From the NCBI GenBank assembly GCA_018699075.1, contig JABIPV010000045.1, positions 1 to 5,111 on the forward strand: a DNA stretch of 5,111 bases. Direction: 5' to 3'. The notes under the pieces are model-generated. The model was given only the letters and a program-made list of their open reading frames with translations. It was not told where the DNA came from and searched no databases. This document shows positions 1 to 5,111 of the stretch, piece by piece. This stretch comes from Kordiimonadaceae bacterium (GTDB lineage: Bacteria; Pseudomonadota; Alphaproteobacteria; Sphingomonadales; Emcibacteraceae). Made by a program: the position numbers and the translations under genes. Every line of letters begins with the position of its first letter. Within the stretch, counting starts at the first letter, position 1.

Positions 1-441
1 GAGGACACGGGGTAATACGACGCGTCTGATGCCAAATTCCTTAACATAGTGATTGATGGCGCGCGCATTAGAGGCCGAAGCTTGAACTGATAAATGCACC
101 CTCAAATCCGGGTAGGTCCTATGAGCATAATCTAACAGACCGATATCGGCCAAAATAATAGCATCTACCTTTAGTTTCGCGGCATTATCCACAGCCTCTA
201 TCCACGGATTATTATTCCCTGCCATTGCGTAGGTATTTACTGTTAAAAAAACTTTCGCCCCTTTTGCATGAGCATAATCCAAAGCCTCATCTAATTCTTG
301 CACCGAAAAATTTAGTCCGGGAAAATTGCGAGCATTCGTTTCATTCCGAAAGCCCATATAAACCGCATCTGCACCGACATCTATCGCGACACGCAAAGCA
401 GCAGGTGTGCCTGCTGGACAAACTAATTCCAATTTTGTCAT
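1..441 (-). CDS. ubiU: UbiU, peptidase U32-family subunit of O2-independent ubiquinone hydroxylation (3' part outside the window)
   Basis: The visible part is the N-terminal 147 residues. UbiU pairs with UbiV as an iron-sulfur heterodimer that, with UbiT, hydroxylates the ubiquinone ring without O2. The frame opens with ELVCPAG (residues 5-11), followed by TNARNFPGLNF (35-45), VNTYA (68-72), ADIGLLDYA (98-106), the block LSVQASASNARAIN (117-130) and RRVVLPRVL (139-147). These are the signature blocks of the UbiU/YhbU branch of family U32, which is no longer thought to act as a protease. The 4Fe-4S cysteines known in UbiU lie further downstream and cannot be checked here. The ATG is fixed by the family's usual start and by a four-base ATGA overlap with the ubiT stop codon, so the two are translationally coupled. 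The ribosome binding site is weak (GGAAA about ten bases upstream), which fits coupling. ubiV is expected next. Confidence 0.93.
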   Translation of the reverse strand, partial: MTKLELVCPAGTPAALRVAIDVGADAVYMGFRNETNARNFPGLNFSVQELDEALDYAHAKGAKVFLTVNTYAMAGNNNPWIEAVDNAAKLKVDAIILADIGLLDYAHRTYPDLRVHLSVQASASNARAINHYVKEFGIRRVVLPRVL

Positions 442-1136
442 GCTTTTATTTTCCGGCTAATGCTTTGCAATCTACCTTGTGTTTTGGCGAGTGCTTTTTC
501 TAAATGACTGATCTGATTTTGTAAATTATGATTATCTTGCTCAAGCATATCACACCGATTGGAAAGCGGCATGGTCATGGCTTGACTTACTATGCTCATA
601 TTTTGTGATAGGTTTTGATACAGCTTATTTCCCAATTTTAAAAAAGTGTCAGCTGGTTTTTTAAATGGCCCAATACTTTGAAGAAACTCGGTCCTAATAT
701 CAATCTCTTCGCTGTCCATGGCATTGCGTAAGGTCAGCAAAGCTTCCGTATCTCCTTCTACCGTTAAATTACGAGAAAAGAACAATGCATCACCGTCCAC
801 TTTTCCGCCCATCATATCGATTAATGATAAAAAAGGTCCAGAAATGGTCGCATCTGCAGTTGTTGTAATTTTATTGACTAAGGCACAGTTAATATATCGT
901 TCTTCAATTGTTAATAGAAATGCTTGAGGAATATCTGTAGGACATATTAAAAACTGAGTTCCTGTCAGGGAGGATAATCTTTTAAGAACTTCAGGATGAT
1001 TATTCTCAACCCATTTTGTAAAATATTGAAGAAGGTGTTCCAGAGGCATTGATGGCAAATATCTAACCAATATACCTACAGCTAACATTGGTGAGAAATC
1101 ATCATCTACTGCGTAGTTTTTGGAGGGAAGAGGCAT
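438..1136 (-). CDS. ubiT: UbiT, SCP2-domain accessory factor of anaerobic ubiquinone synthesis, with C-terminal coiled coil
   Basis: This 232-residue protein carries an SCP2 (sterol-carrier) lipid-binding domain at roughly residues 30-145. The most telling stretch is DGDALFFSRNLTVEGDTE (114-131) followed by LRNAMDSEEID (136-146), which matches the UbiT/YhbT signature. UbiT is thought to hold hydrophobic ubiquinone intermediates for the UbiU-UbiV hydroxylase. The family member in E. coli is about 174 residues. This one is longer because of a tail (about 150-232) whose end (about 196-226) is rich in heptad-like L, I and Q positions and looks like a coiled coil, a layout reminiscent of UbiJ, the aerobic SCP2 counterpart. 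The downstream neighbour ubiU starts inside its stop codon. The ATG has an AGGAG ribosome binding site at 1148-1152, 11 bases away. Upstream lies an FNR-type promoter. Identity as UbiT rather than UbiJ rests on the motif and on ubiU next door. Confidence 0.9.
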   Translation of the reverse strand: MPLPSKNYAVDDDFSPMLAVGILVRYLPSMPLEHLLQYFTKWVENNHPEVLKRLSSLTGTQFLICPTDIPQAFLLTIEERYINCALVNKITTTADATISGPFLSLIDMMGGKVDGDALFFSRNLTVEGDTEALLTLRNAMDSEEIDIRTEFLQSIGPFKKPADTFLKLGNKLYQNLSQNMSIVSQAMTMPLSNRCDMLEQDNHNLQNQISHLEKALAKTQGRLQSISRKIKA

Positions 1137-1164
1137 ATTTGAAAATTCTCCTACAATTACGTTA

Positions 1165-1213
1165 TCTTTGATTTATATTATCGGTTACAATAGATGTAAT
1201 TGACTCATATCAA
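1165..1213 (-). promoter_or_regulatory. Predicted class II FNR-dependent promoter of ubiTU
   Basis: Read on the minus strand, an FNR box at 1213-1200 is followed by TATAAA at 1177-1172. Placing that hexamer at -12 to -7 puts +1 at 1165 (an A). The centre of the box (between 1206 and 1207) is then exactly at -41.5, the standard class II activator position, where the box replaces the -35 element. The leader to the ubiT ATG would be about 28 bases and would include the AGGAG site. An overlapping GATAAT at 1182-1177 is a second -10 candidate but gives a poorer activator spacing (-36.5). The start site is inferred, not observed. Confidence 0.72.
1200..1213 (-). promoter_or_regulatory. FNR/Anr-type operator
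   Basis: The minus strand reads TTGATATGAGTCAA, which differs at one core position from the FNR consensus TTGAT-N4-ATCAA. Control of the anaerobic ubiquinone genes by Fnr is established in E. coli, so the site makes biological sense here. Other CRP/FNR-family regulators (Anr, Dnr, NnrR) bind closely similar sequences, so the exact protein is inferred. Confidence 0.75.
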
Positions 1214-1221
1214 CGGTGGCG

Positions 1222-1243
1222 ATTGAAATATTTACATTTCAAT
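1222..1243. repeat. AT-rich inverted repeat spanning the stop codon of the MBL gene
   Basis: ATTGAAAT (1222-1229) and ATTTCAAT (1236-1243) form perfect 8-base arms around a six-base loop that contains the TAA stop of the hydrolase gene. The stem has only one G-C pair per arm, and no T-tract follows it on the minus strand, so it is a poor Rho-independent terminator. It could be a weak transcript-end structure or chance in AT-rich DNA. Read-through from the lipid operon into ubiT is therefore possible. Confidence 0.35.
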
Positions 1244-2044
1244 TTTAGGGATGGTAACGTTTAATCCTTTAGATAAAAGAGTTCGCTTCAAAGCATGTAA
1301 ATCAATATGTGGAAGAGAAAAAAGATCACGCCATGGACTGTGTGGTTCATAAAGAAATATTTCAGATGCGCCGCTTGCCATGACAAGCGTTGGTAATTGG
1401 TTCGTATCTTCTGGTTCGGATGCGACTAATAAAGTAGCCCCGGGAACGCGATGACCAATTGCAGAAATATCTTCAACGCAACTTTGCCTATGTAATCCCT
1501 CCCCATAAATAATGATATTTTTGTTCCCCAGAAGATGCAATGTATACCCTAACATCCTCCCAGGCCCCAATGGTCCATTCAATGACATCTTAATGATCCT
1601 CCATGCTTCACGAAATTTCTTTAAAATCCTCAAAATATAAAGCACAGCAACGCCAAAATCTGGTGGTAAAAGTGGCATATGTTGCCACTCAAATACTTCA
1701 AAGCTTAAATAAGGGGTCAGAATAAACCTTTGTTCTGGTTTGACCTTAAAAAATTCTACATTAGAACACTGACAAATGCCCTTTAAATAAGTGACAATGG
1801 TTTTTGAGGCGATTATTCTTGTACGACCACCAATAACATTTTGTTTAATCCGATCAAGGCTGCCACCAAGATGTTCAGGGTGACCATGAGTGATAAAAAT
1901 AATAATTTTAACTTCCGGTGGAAAATATGTCCCCTTTGGTGGGTCAATAAAGATATGCGTGTCATCATTATTATGAATACAAAAACCAGACCACCCTAGA
2001 TATTTAATCTTCCAGTCCGAGAAATTTTTATTTCCACTCTGCAT
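1232..2044 (-). CDS. Metallo-beta-lactamase-fold metal-dependent hydrolase (UlaG/COG2220-like)
   Basis: This 270-residue protein has the signature of the metallo-beta-lactamase fold. It begins with IKYLGWSGF (13-21) and FIDPP (32-36), the usual first strands, then shows the metal motif THGHPEHLGG (52-61) with H53, H55 and H58. Further candidate ligands are H122 in EWQHMP, E182/H185 in IYGEGLHR and H235 in YEPHSPWR. The normal HxHxDH aspartate is glutamate (E57), and the usual second-metal aspartate region reads GEG. Residues about 124-165 form an insertion with a hydrophobic, then basic stretch (FGVAVLYILRILKKF), which might touch membrane; that is inference. No signal peptide is seen. Its ATG overlaps the radical SAM stop by one base (TAATG), with an AGGA site eight bases upstream, so it is coupled as the last gene of the three-gene operon. 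The substrate is unknown; a lipid or sugar-lipid intermediate is suggested only by context. Confidence 0.82.
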   Translation of the reverse strand: MQSGNKNFSDWKIKYLGWSGFCIHNNDDTHIFIDPPKGTYFPPEVKIIIFITHGHPEHLGGSLDRIKQNVIGGRTRIIASKTIVTYLKGICQCSNVEFFKVKPEQRFILTPYLSFEVFEWQHMPLLPPDFGVAVLYILRILKKFREAWRIIKMSLNGPLGPGRMLGYTLHLLGNKNIIIYGEGLHRQSCVEDISAIGHRVPGATLLVASEPEDTNQLPTLVMASGASEIFLYEPHSPWRDLFSLPHIDLHALKRTLLSKGLNVTIPKIEM

Positions 2045-3465
2045 TACTGGCTTCCTGCATCTAGGCGATGAGCCTTTACAACTTTGTTTATCTCAATGTG
2101 AGCACGCCCTAAGGCAAAGAAATTACGAACTAGTCCTTTGATCATTTTAATATAATGCCATGACCAATTTTTTGGTTTCCAAAGGCCGGCCCTTATAAAT
2201 GCGCGAAAGACTACCTTTCCATAAGCATGGCGCATCATGCCATATAATTTTCTTGTTGATGTTCTGGTTGGTAATAAAAAATGTTGTAAATCATAAAATT
2301 GTCGATCTTTAGTGATGATCTCGTCTTCGACCTTACGGTGGAGCTGTGTCCCTGGCAAAGGAGTTAAAGGGGTATATTCGGTGAGAATAATAGCCGGATG
2401 TTGTTTCACAAAATCGTCTATTAAGGAGAAATTCTTTGGCGTAAAATTATCTTCGACAAGGAAGCCCGCACTCATACCGATACCAAGTTCTTTGAGGATA
2501 TCCAATGCCTCTACATCTTGCCCTTTTTCAATACGTTTACCGGTACGTTTCAAGGATTCGTAATCAAGCGATTCTATTCCAGACATAACAAGTTGTAAGC
2601 CCGCACGCGCCCAAAGTGCAAAAAGCTCACGATTTTCAACAATTGAATCCACTCGTGCGTAAGTAAAGTAACGTTTTTTAATGCCGTTGGTGAGAAGCAT
2701 ATCGACAAGTTTATGCATACGTTCTGGATCATGGAAAGCATGGTCATCGCACAGATAGATGAAATCTTCCTCTAGCCGAGAAATTTCTTCAATAAGAAGT
2801 TCAGGTGACCGGGCAATAAACCTCCCCTTCGAATAAATACGTGGAGAGCAGAAAATGCAAGGAAAACTACATCCAACTGAACTACGTACAGCCGCAACAT
2901 TCTTTTCCCAAAGATAATAATAGTTTGAACGATATTTTTTAGTCAGATTACGGTCCGGCATGGGCTGATGATCTAGATTTAATGGTAATGGACGAGGGTT
3001 TGTCGCAATTAGTTGATCACCATCTCTTATCATTAAACCTGCAATATGGCTGAAAGATGTGCAACCTTCTGCCTTGGAATCACATATTTCTGCAAATGTT
3101 TCGGTTCCTTCGCCGCGAACGATTAAATCAATCAAAGGATCAAGAAAGTCCTGCGGGCAAACTGTTGGATGGTGTCCGCCGACTACAGTCAGGCAGTATG
3201 GTGCCGAAAGGCGAACAACAGATAATGCTTGCTTTGCCGTTTCAGTATGCACAACTTCAGATGTGACACCGACAATATCAGGTTTGAAATCGATAAGAAT
3301 TCTACTTAAATCTTTTGGTTCTACTTCCATATCAACCAATCGAACTTCATGACGTCCTTGAATTGTAGCGCCCAATAGCTCAAGATTAAGAGGTTCAATC
3401 TTTGTCAGATTTTTAAGTCCAATGGTGAGTATTCCACATGGTGGGTTGATCAGTAATACTTTCAT
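2044..3465 (-). CDS. B12-binding radical SAM enzyme, HpnR-like (hopanoid C-3 methylase type)
   Basis: The 473-residue protein has an N-terminal cobalamin-binding Rossmann domain (about 1-150) with MKVLLINPP (1-9), PDIVGVTS (62-69), VVGGHHPT (94-101) and VRGEGTE (116-122). The radical SAM domain (about 185-400) carries the cluster motif CSFPCIFC with C199, C203 and C206. As in BchE-like enzymes, the DxHxxG cobalamin motif is absent. Later blocks YLCDDHAFHDPERM (237-250), GIESLDYESLKRTGKR (296-311), TPLTPLPGTQLH (365-376) and FYDLQHFLLPTRTS (390-403) recall HpnR, which methylates hopanoids at C-3 using SAM and methylcobalamin; this subfamily call is from memory of the family. The basic, aromatic C-terminus (about 425-465) may sit at the membrane. 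It starts inside the epimerase gene (ATGA overlap) and ends in TAATG with the hydrolase gene. Other B12 radical SAM lipid methylases or ring-forming enzymes cannot be excluded, so no symbol is given. The chemistry requires protection from oxygen. Confidence 0.85.
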   Translation of the reverse strand: MKVLLINPPCGILTIGLKNLTKIEPLNLELLGATIQGRHEVRLVDMEVEPKDLSRILIDFKPDIVGVTSEVVHTETAKQALSVVRLSAPYCLTVVGGHHPTVCPQDFLDPLIDLIVRGEGTETFAEICDSKAEGCTSFSHIAGLMIRDGDQLIATNPRPLPLNLDHQPMPDRNLTKKYRSNYYYLWEKNVAAVRSSVGCSFPCIFCSPRIYSKGRFIARSPELLIEEISRLEEDFIYLCDDHAFHDPERMHKLVDMLLTNGIKKRYFTYARVDSIVENRELFALWARAGLQLVMSGIESLDYESLKRTGKRIEKGQDVEALDILKELGIGMSAGFLVEDNFTPKNFSLIDDFVKQHPAIILTEYTPLTPLPGTQLHRKVEDEIITKDRQFYDLQHFLLPTRTSTRKLYGMMRHAYGKVVFRAFIRAGLWKPKNWSWHYIKMIKGLVRNFFALGRAHIEINKVVKAHRLDAGSQ

Positions 3466-4481
3466 TTTTTCTCTAATCCATTCTTTTGAATTATCAATTT
3501 CTCTCTGTCAATGAGCCAAGTAAGAGTATCATTTAGAGTATCGAAGAGAGGGCGGCAGTTAAGGGAAAGATCGCGCCGTGCTAATGCGGCATTGAAATAC
3601 CAGTAGTAACTTCCAATACGGGCACCAGCAGCTGTTAATGCACCAGCAGGGGATAAAGTTTCCACGATCGTAGCAATAGCCAATGCTAAAAATGTGGGTA
3701 TGGAAAGTCGTGGGGGAGTTACATTTGCTATCGTGGCCACATGCTCAATAAAAGTTTTTAGTGTAAGATTGTTTCGGGAGGCCAATATATAATGAGCTGC
3801 TGGATTGGGGTGTTCCAGTGCAGCAACATACACCTGCGCAATATCCCTCACATCAATTGGGTTTAATCCGCCATGAGGACAGATGGGAAGTTCTTTTTTG
3901 CGTATAGAATTTATAAGCCTACTTGTGTTGAGATTAATATCATTTGGACCCAATACAAAACTAGGACTGAGAATAACAACAGGCGCTCCTCGCGCACGAG
4001 CATTTAGGGCCAAATTATGTGCATCCCTTTTGGCTTGGATATAAGCCACAGGTTCACAAGAAAGGTTGAAGGCAGATGTTTCATCATAAGCAGCATCAGG
4101 TTGATTGCAATTTAATGCACCAACAGCGGAGGTCGTAGAGGTAAATAATATACGCTTTATACCAGCTTGTTCAGCTGCATTTAGGAAATTTTCTGCTCCA
4201 TTAACATTAACATGATAAACATCTTTGTTATCACGTTTGTTAATGGAAACCATGCTTGCAAGATGGATAGCTGCATCCATACCTTTAAATGCTGCCTTCA
4301 ACTCCCCTGCGTCCGTGATATCGGCCTGACGAATTTCGATGTTACCCGGTAACTTATTCTTTGCCGTTGTAACGTCTCTCACCACTGCAATAGGTTGATA
4401 ACCCTTATCGCGAATAGCACGAAGAATATGGTATCCGAAAAAACCAGTTGCCCCGGTTATTGCTACAAGTTTTCCAGACAC
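3462..4481 (-). CDS. NAD(P)-dependent epimerase/reductase, hopanoid-associated HpnA-like
   Basis: This is an extended short-chain dehydrogenase/reductase of 339 residues. It shows the nucleotide-binding motif GATGFFG (10-16), ADITD (53-57), IHLAS (72-76), VNVNGAENFL (91-100), the strand with the catalytic Ser/Thr FTSTTSAVG (113-121), and the catalytic pair Y147/K151 in YIQAK. Also visible are LGPND (177-181), GGLNPIDVRDIAQVY (204-218) and YILASRNNLTL (231-241). The substrate half resembles HpnA and dihydroflavonol-reductase/3-beta-HSD relatives. HpnA is the putative sugar epimerase of hopanoid clusters, so a sugar nucleotide or a polar lipid head group is the likely substrate, though this is not proven. 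The start is GTG, supported by a strong AAGGAG ribosome binding site ten bases upstream. It is the first gene of the coupled operon, and its TGA overlaps the next ATG. A hydrophobic stretch at 261-290 may associate with membrane. A generic NDP-sugar epimerase is the alternative. Confidence 0.82.
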   Translation of the reverse strand: MSGKLVAITGATGFFGYHILRAIRDKGYQPIAVVRDVTTAKNKLPGNIEIRQADITDAGELKAAFKGMDAAIHLASMVSINKRDNKDVYHVNVNGAENFLNAAEQAGIKRILFTSTTSAVGALNCNQPDAAYDETSAFNLSCEPVAYIQAKRDAHNLALNARARGAPVVILSPSFVLGPNDINLNTSRLINSIRKKELPICPHGGLNPIDVRDIAQVYVAALEHPNPAAHYILASRNNLTLKTFIEHVATIANVTPPRLSIPTFLALAIATIVETLSPAGALTAAGARIGSYYWYFNAALARRDLSLNCRPLFDTLNDTLTWLIDREKLIIQKNGLEKK

Positions 4482-4491
4482 TTTTTTTAAT

Positions 4492-4497
4492 CTCCTT
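4492..4497 (-). promoter_or_regulatory. Ribosome binding site that fixes the GTG start of the HpnA-like gene
   Basis: The minus strand reads AAGGAG, a strong Shine-Dalgarno match, ten bases before the GTG and separated from it by an A-rich spacer. No in-frame ATG lies near it, so the GTG start is the best choice. Confidence 0.75.
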
Positions 4498-4709
4498 GTA
4501 ATAGAAGATAAGAAATTAGAGAGGAAAGAAATCTTGGATCTATTTTTTTAATACGTTATTCTGAAGTCATCATTTTTTACTTAATCTTAATCATATGAGT
4601 TTTTGCCAAATTTTCCGATGAACTCCTGACCCAAAATACGCGATTTACTTTCTTAACTTTTCCATAATCGACTGTTACATTTCATAATAAAGCTGCACGA
4701 TATATTCTT

Positions 4710-4715
4710 TTTATA
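4710..4715 (-). promoter_or_regulatory. Candidate -10 element of the lipid operon
   Basis: The minus strand reads TATAAA. Used as -10, it places +1 near 4702-4703, so the FNR-type palindrome would be centred at about -60.5 to -61.5, the class I activator position. No good -35 hexamer is seen, which suits activator dependence. The leader to the GTG would be about 220 bases, which is long. AT-rich DNA gives such hexamers by chance, so confidence is low. Confidence 0.35.
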
Positions 4716-4752
4716 GCCACCTTTCCTTCACAGTATTCTCATCAGTTGCCAG

Positions 4753-4774
4753 AAACTTGACCTGGGTCAAGTTT
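4753..4774. promoter_or_regulatory. 22-base palindrome with FNR/NnrR-family core
   Basis: AAACTTGACC and GGTCAAGTTT are perfect 10-base arms around a two-base centre. The inner 14 bases (4757-4770) read TTGACCTGGGTCAA, that is TTGAC-N4-GTCAA. This fits the CRP/FNR family frame TTG-N8-CAA used by FNR, Dnr and NnrR. It lies upstream of the lipid operon and downstream of the nnrS-like gene. A T-run follows the right arm on the plus strand, but the two-base loop and the lack of any plus-strand gene argue against a terminator. Confidence 0.6.
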
Positions 4775-4818
4775 TTGGATTTTATTTAGATTTTAATGAC
4801 AAGCTTTAAACTCAATAG

Positions 4819-4932
4819 TCAGTAGTTTGGTTTTAATGCGCTCAGGGTACGAGTATAAAAGCCTCTACCCTTATCCAGGCCTAACAAGTCTGGGCGATAT
4901 TTGTTTATCAATTTTCTAATGAGATTGGTCAC
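4819..4932 (-). CDS. Doubtful small ORF, 37 codons, GTG start
   Basis: A GTG-initiated frame downstream of the nnrS-like gene would encode a basic 37-residue peptide with the stretch LIRKLINKYRPDLLGLDKG (residues 4-22) and no family I recognise. It has no convincing ribosome binding site and overlaps a hairpin. It could be a chance ORF, a remnant of a decayed gene, or a small protein. Only conservation would decide. Confidence 0.15.
   Translation of the reverse strand: MTNLIRKLINKYRPDLLGLDKGRGFYTRTLSALKPNY
4845..4870. repeat. Bulged hairpin in the intergenic region
   Basis: On the plus strand GGGTA (4845-4849) pairs with TACCC (4866-4870), and GAG (4851-4853) with CTC (4863-4865). One C is bulged and the loop is nine bases. 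Flanking CGCTCAG (4839-4845) and CTGGGCG (4890-4896) can also pair, with one G-U, sharing base 4845 with the inner stem. No T-tract follows on either strand, so a terminator is unlikely. It may be an RNA structure or chance. Confidence 0.25.
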
Positions 4933-4951
4933 GGTTAAAATGTTAAGTCCG

Positions 4952-5111
4952 CTATTTCGGTTCTACCCTGCTTCTGACCAGCATAGGGCCACAAACACCA
5001 ATAAAAATCAAAAAGGCCGTCATCCACGTAAATGCCGAAGCATACAAAAGATAGAGGTAGAAATATCCGCCCCAAACGGATACCGTTACACGAAAGATTG
5101 TCGACAGAGTA
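4952..5111 (-). CDS. NnrS-family membrane protein, C-terminal 52 residues (5' part outside the window)
   Basis: The minus-strand frame enters from the right edge and ends at a TAG. It reads LSTIFRV, then a long hydrophobic and aromatic segment (about 16-41 of the visible part: GYFYLYLLYAS, FTWMTAFLIFIG) and closes with PMLVRSRVEPK. This is one or two membrane helices followed by a short basic tail. The ending resembles the NnrS C-terminus, where a last helix with W and AF leads into a PMLLRPRVDG-like tail. NnrS is a polytopic haem- and copper-binding inner-membrane protein linked to nitric oxide stress and usually controlled by NnrR/FNR-type regulators, which agrees with the box found downstream. 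Only the tail is visible, so another polytopic protein is possible. The plus strand over the same bases is also open, but its product is hydrophilic and unrecognised. Confidence 0.55.
   Translation of the reverse strand, partial: TLSTIFRVTVSVWGGYFYLYLLYASAFTWMTAFLIFIGVCGPMLVRSRVEPK

Larger units (their letters stand above)
4482..4951. other. Intergenic region between the nnrS-like gene and the lipid operon
   Basis: This stretch of 470 bases has no convincing gene. The half near the operon (4498-4700) is AT-rich and holds only very short ORFs, giving a long presumed leader. The middle holds the FNR-type palindrome at 4753-4774 and a TATAAA hexamer at 4710-4715. The half near the nnrS-like gene is less AT-rich and holds a bulged hairpin at 4845-4870 and a doubtful 37-codon ORF. 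I see no tRNA, CRISPR repeat or insertion-sequence end, and no good Rho-independent terminator for the nnrS-like gene. Confidence 0.6.

Noticed and set aside
225..503. Plus-strand ORF of 92 codons
   Set aside because: Lies antisense across the 5' end of ubiU and the 3' end of ubiT, both strongly supported by family motifs; its product has no recognisable pattern.
718..927. Plus-strand ORF of 69 codons
   Set aside because: Entirely antisense to the SCP2 domain of ubiT; a shadow frame.
1137..1231. Rho-independent terminator between the MBL gene and ubiT
   Set aside because: The only stem is AT-rich and is not followed by a T-tract on the minus strand; read-through is likely.
2312..2563. Plus-strand ORF of 83 codons
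   Set aside because: Antisense to the conserved C-terminal half of the radical SAM gene, with no family features.
3057..3352. Two overlapping plus-strand ORFs of 69 and 97 codons
   Set aside because: Both are antisense to the cobalamin-binding domain of the radical SAM gene and are unlike any protein I know.
2044..3465. Calling the radical SAM protein HpnJ or HpnP
   Set aside because: Its length is close to HpnJ, but the N-terminus and the FYDLQHFLLPTRTS block resemble HpnR more; without an alignment I give no gene symbol.
4753..4774. Palindrome as a Rho-independent terminator
   Set aside because: The loop would be only two to four bases, the stem is not GC-rich, and no plus-strand gene ends here; the FNR-family core is a better explanation.
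4919..5111. Plus-strand open frame starting ATGAGATTGGTC and running off the right end
   Set aside because: It is antisense to the nnrS-like fragment and gives a hydrophilic, unrecognised product, whereas the minus frame gives membrane helices and an NnrS-like ending. Not fully excluded because the window ends here.

Overview
The window looks like AT-rich DNA of a facultatively anaerobic, hopanoid-type Pseudomonadota. Alphaproteobacteria is a guess. The main evidence is UbiT/UbiU of oxygen-independent ubiquinone synthesis, the C-terminus of a probable NnrS, and an operon of hopanoid-type lipid enzymes. Every convincing gene reads on the minus strand, so the biological order runs from the right end to the left.

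Right end (4952-5111): the last 52 codons of a membrane protein that resembles NnrS, which is linked to nitric oxide stress and denitrification. A gap of about 470 bases follows (4482-4951). It holds a 22-base palindrome with an FNR/NnrR-type core, a possible -10 element, a bulged hairpin and one doubtful 37-codon ORF.

Centre (1232-4481): three translationally coupled genes with ATGA and TAATG junctions. They encode an HpnA-like NAD(P)-dependent sugar epimerase/reductase, a B12-binding radical SAM enzyme most like the hopanoid C-3 methylase HpnR, and a metallo-beta-lactamase-fold hydrolase. I read this as a small lipid-modification operon. Its substrate is not determined by sequence, and the MBL partner is the least expected member.

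Left end (1-1136): ubiT, then ubiU joined by an ATGA overlap and cut by the window edge; ubiV is expected beyond it. The 95-base gap upstream of ubiT holds a near-consensus FNR box (13 of 14 core-compatible positions) centred exactly 41.5 bases before a plausible start site, with a TATAAA -10 element: the geometry of a class II FNR-activated promoter.

Taken together, the segment looks like a low-oxygen module: NO-related membrane protein, oxygen-sensitive radical SAM lipid chemistry and anaerobic quinone synthesis, with FNR-family-like boxes before both the lipid operon and the ubi operon.
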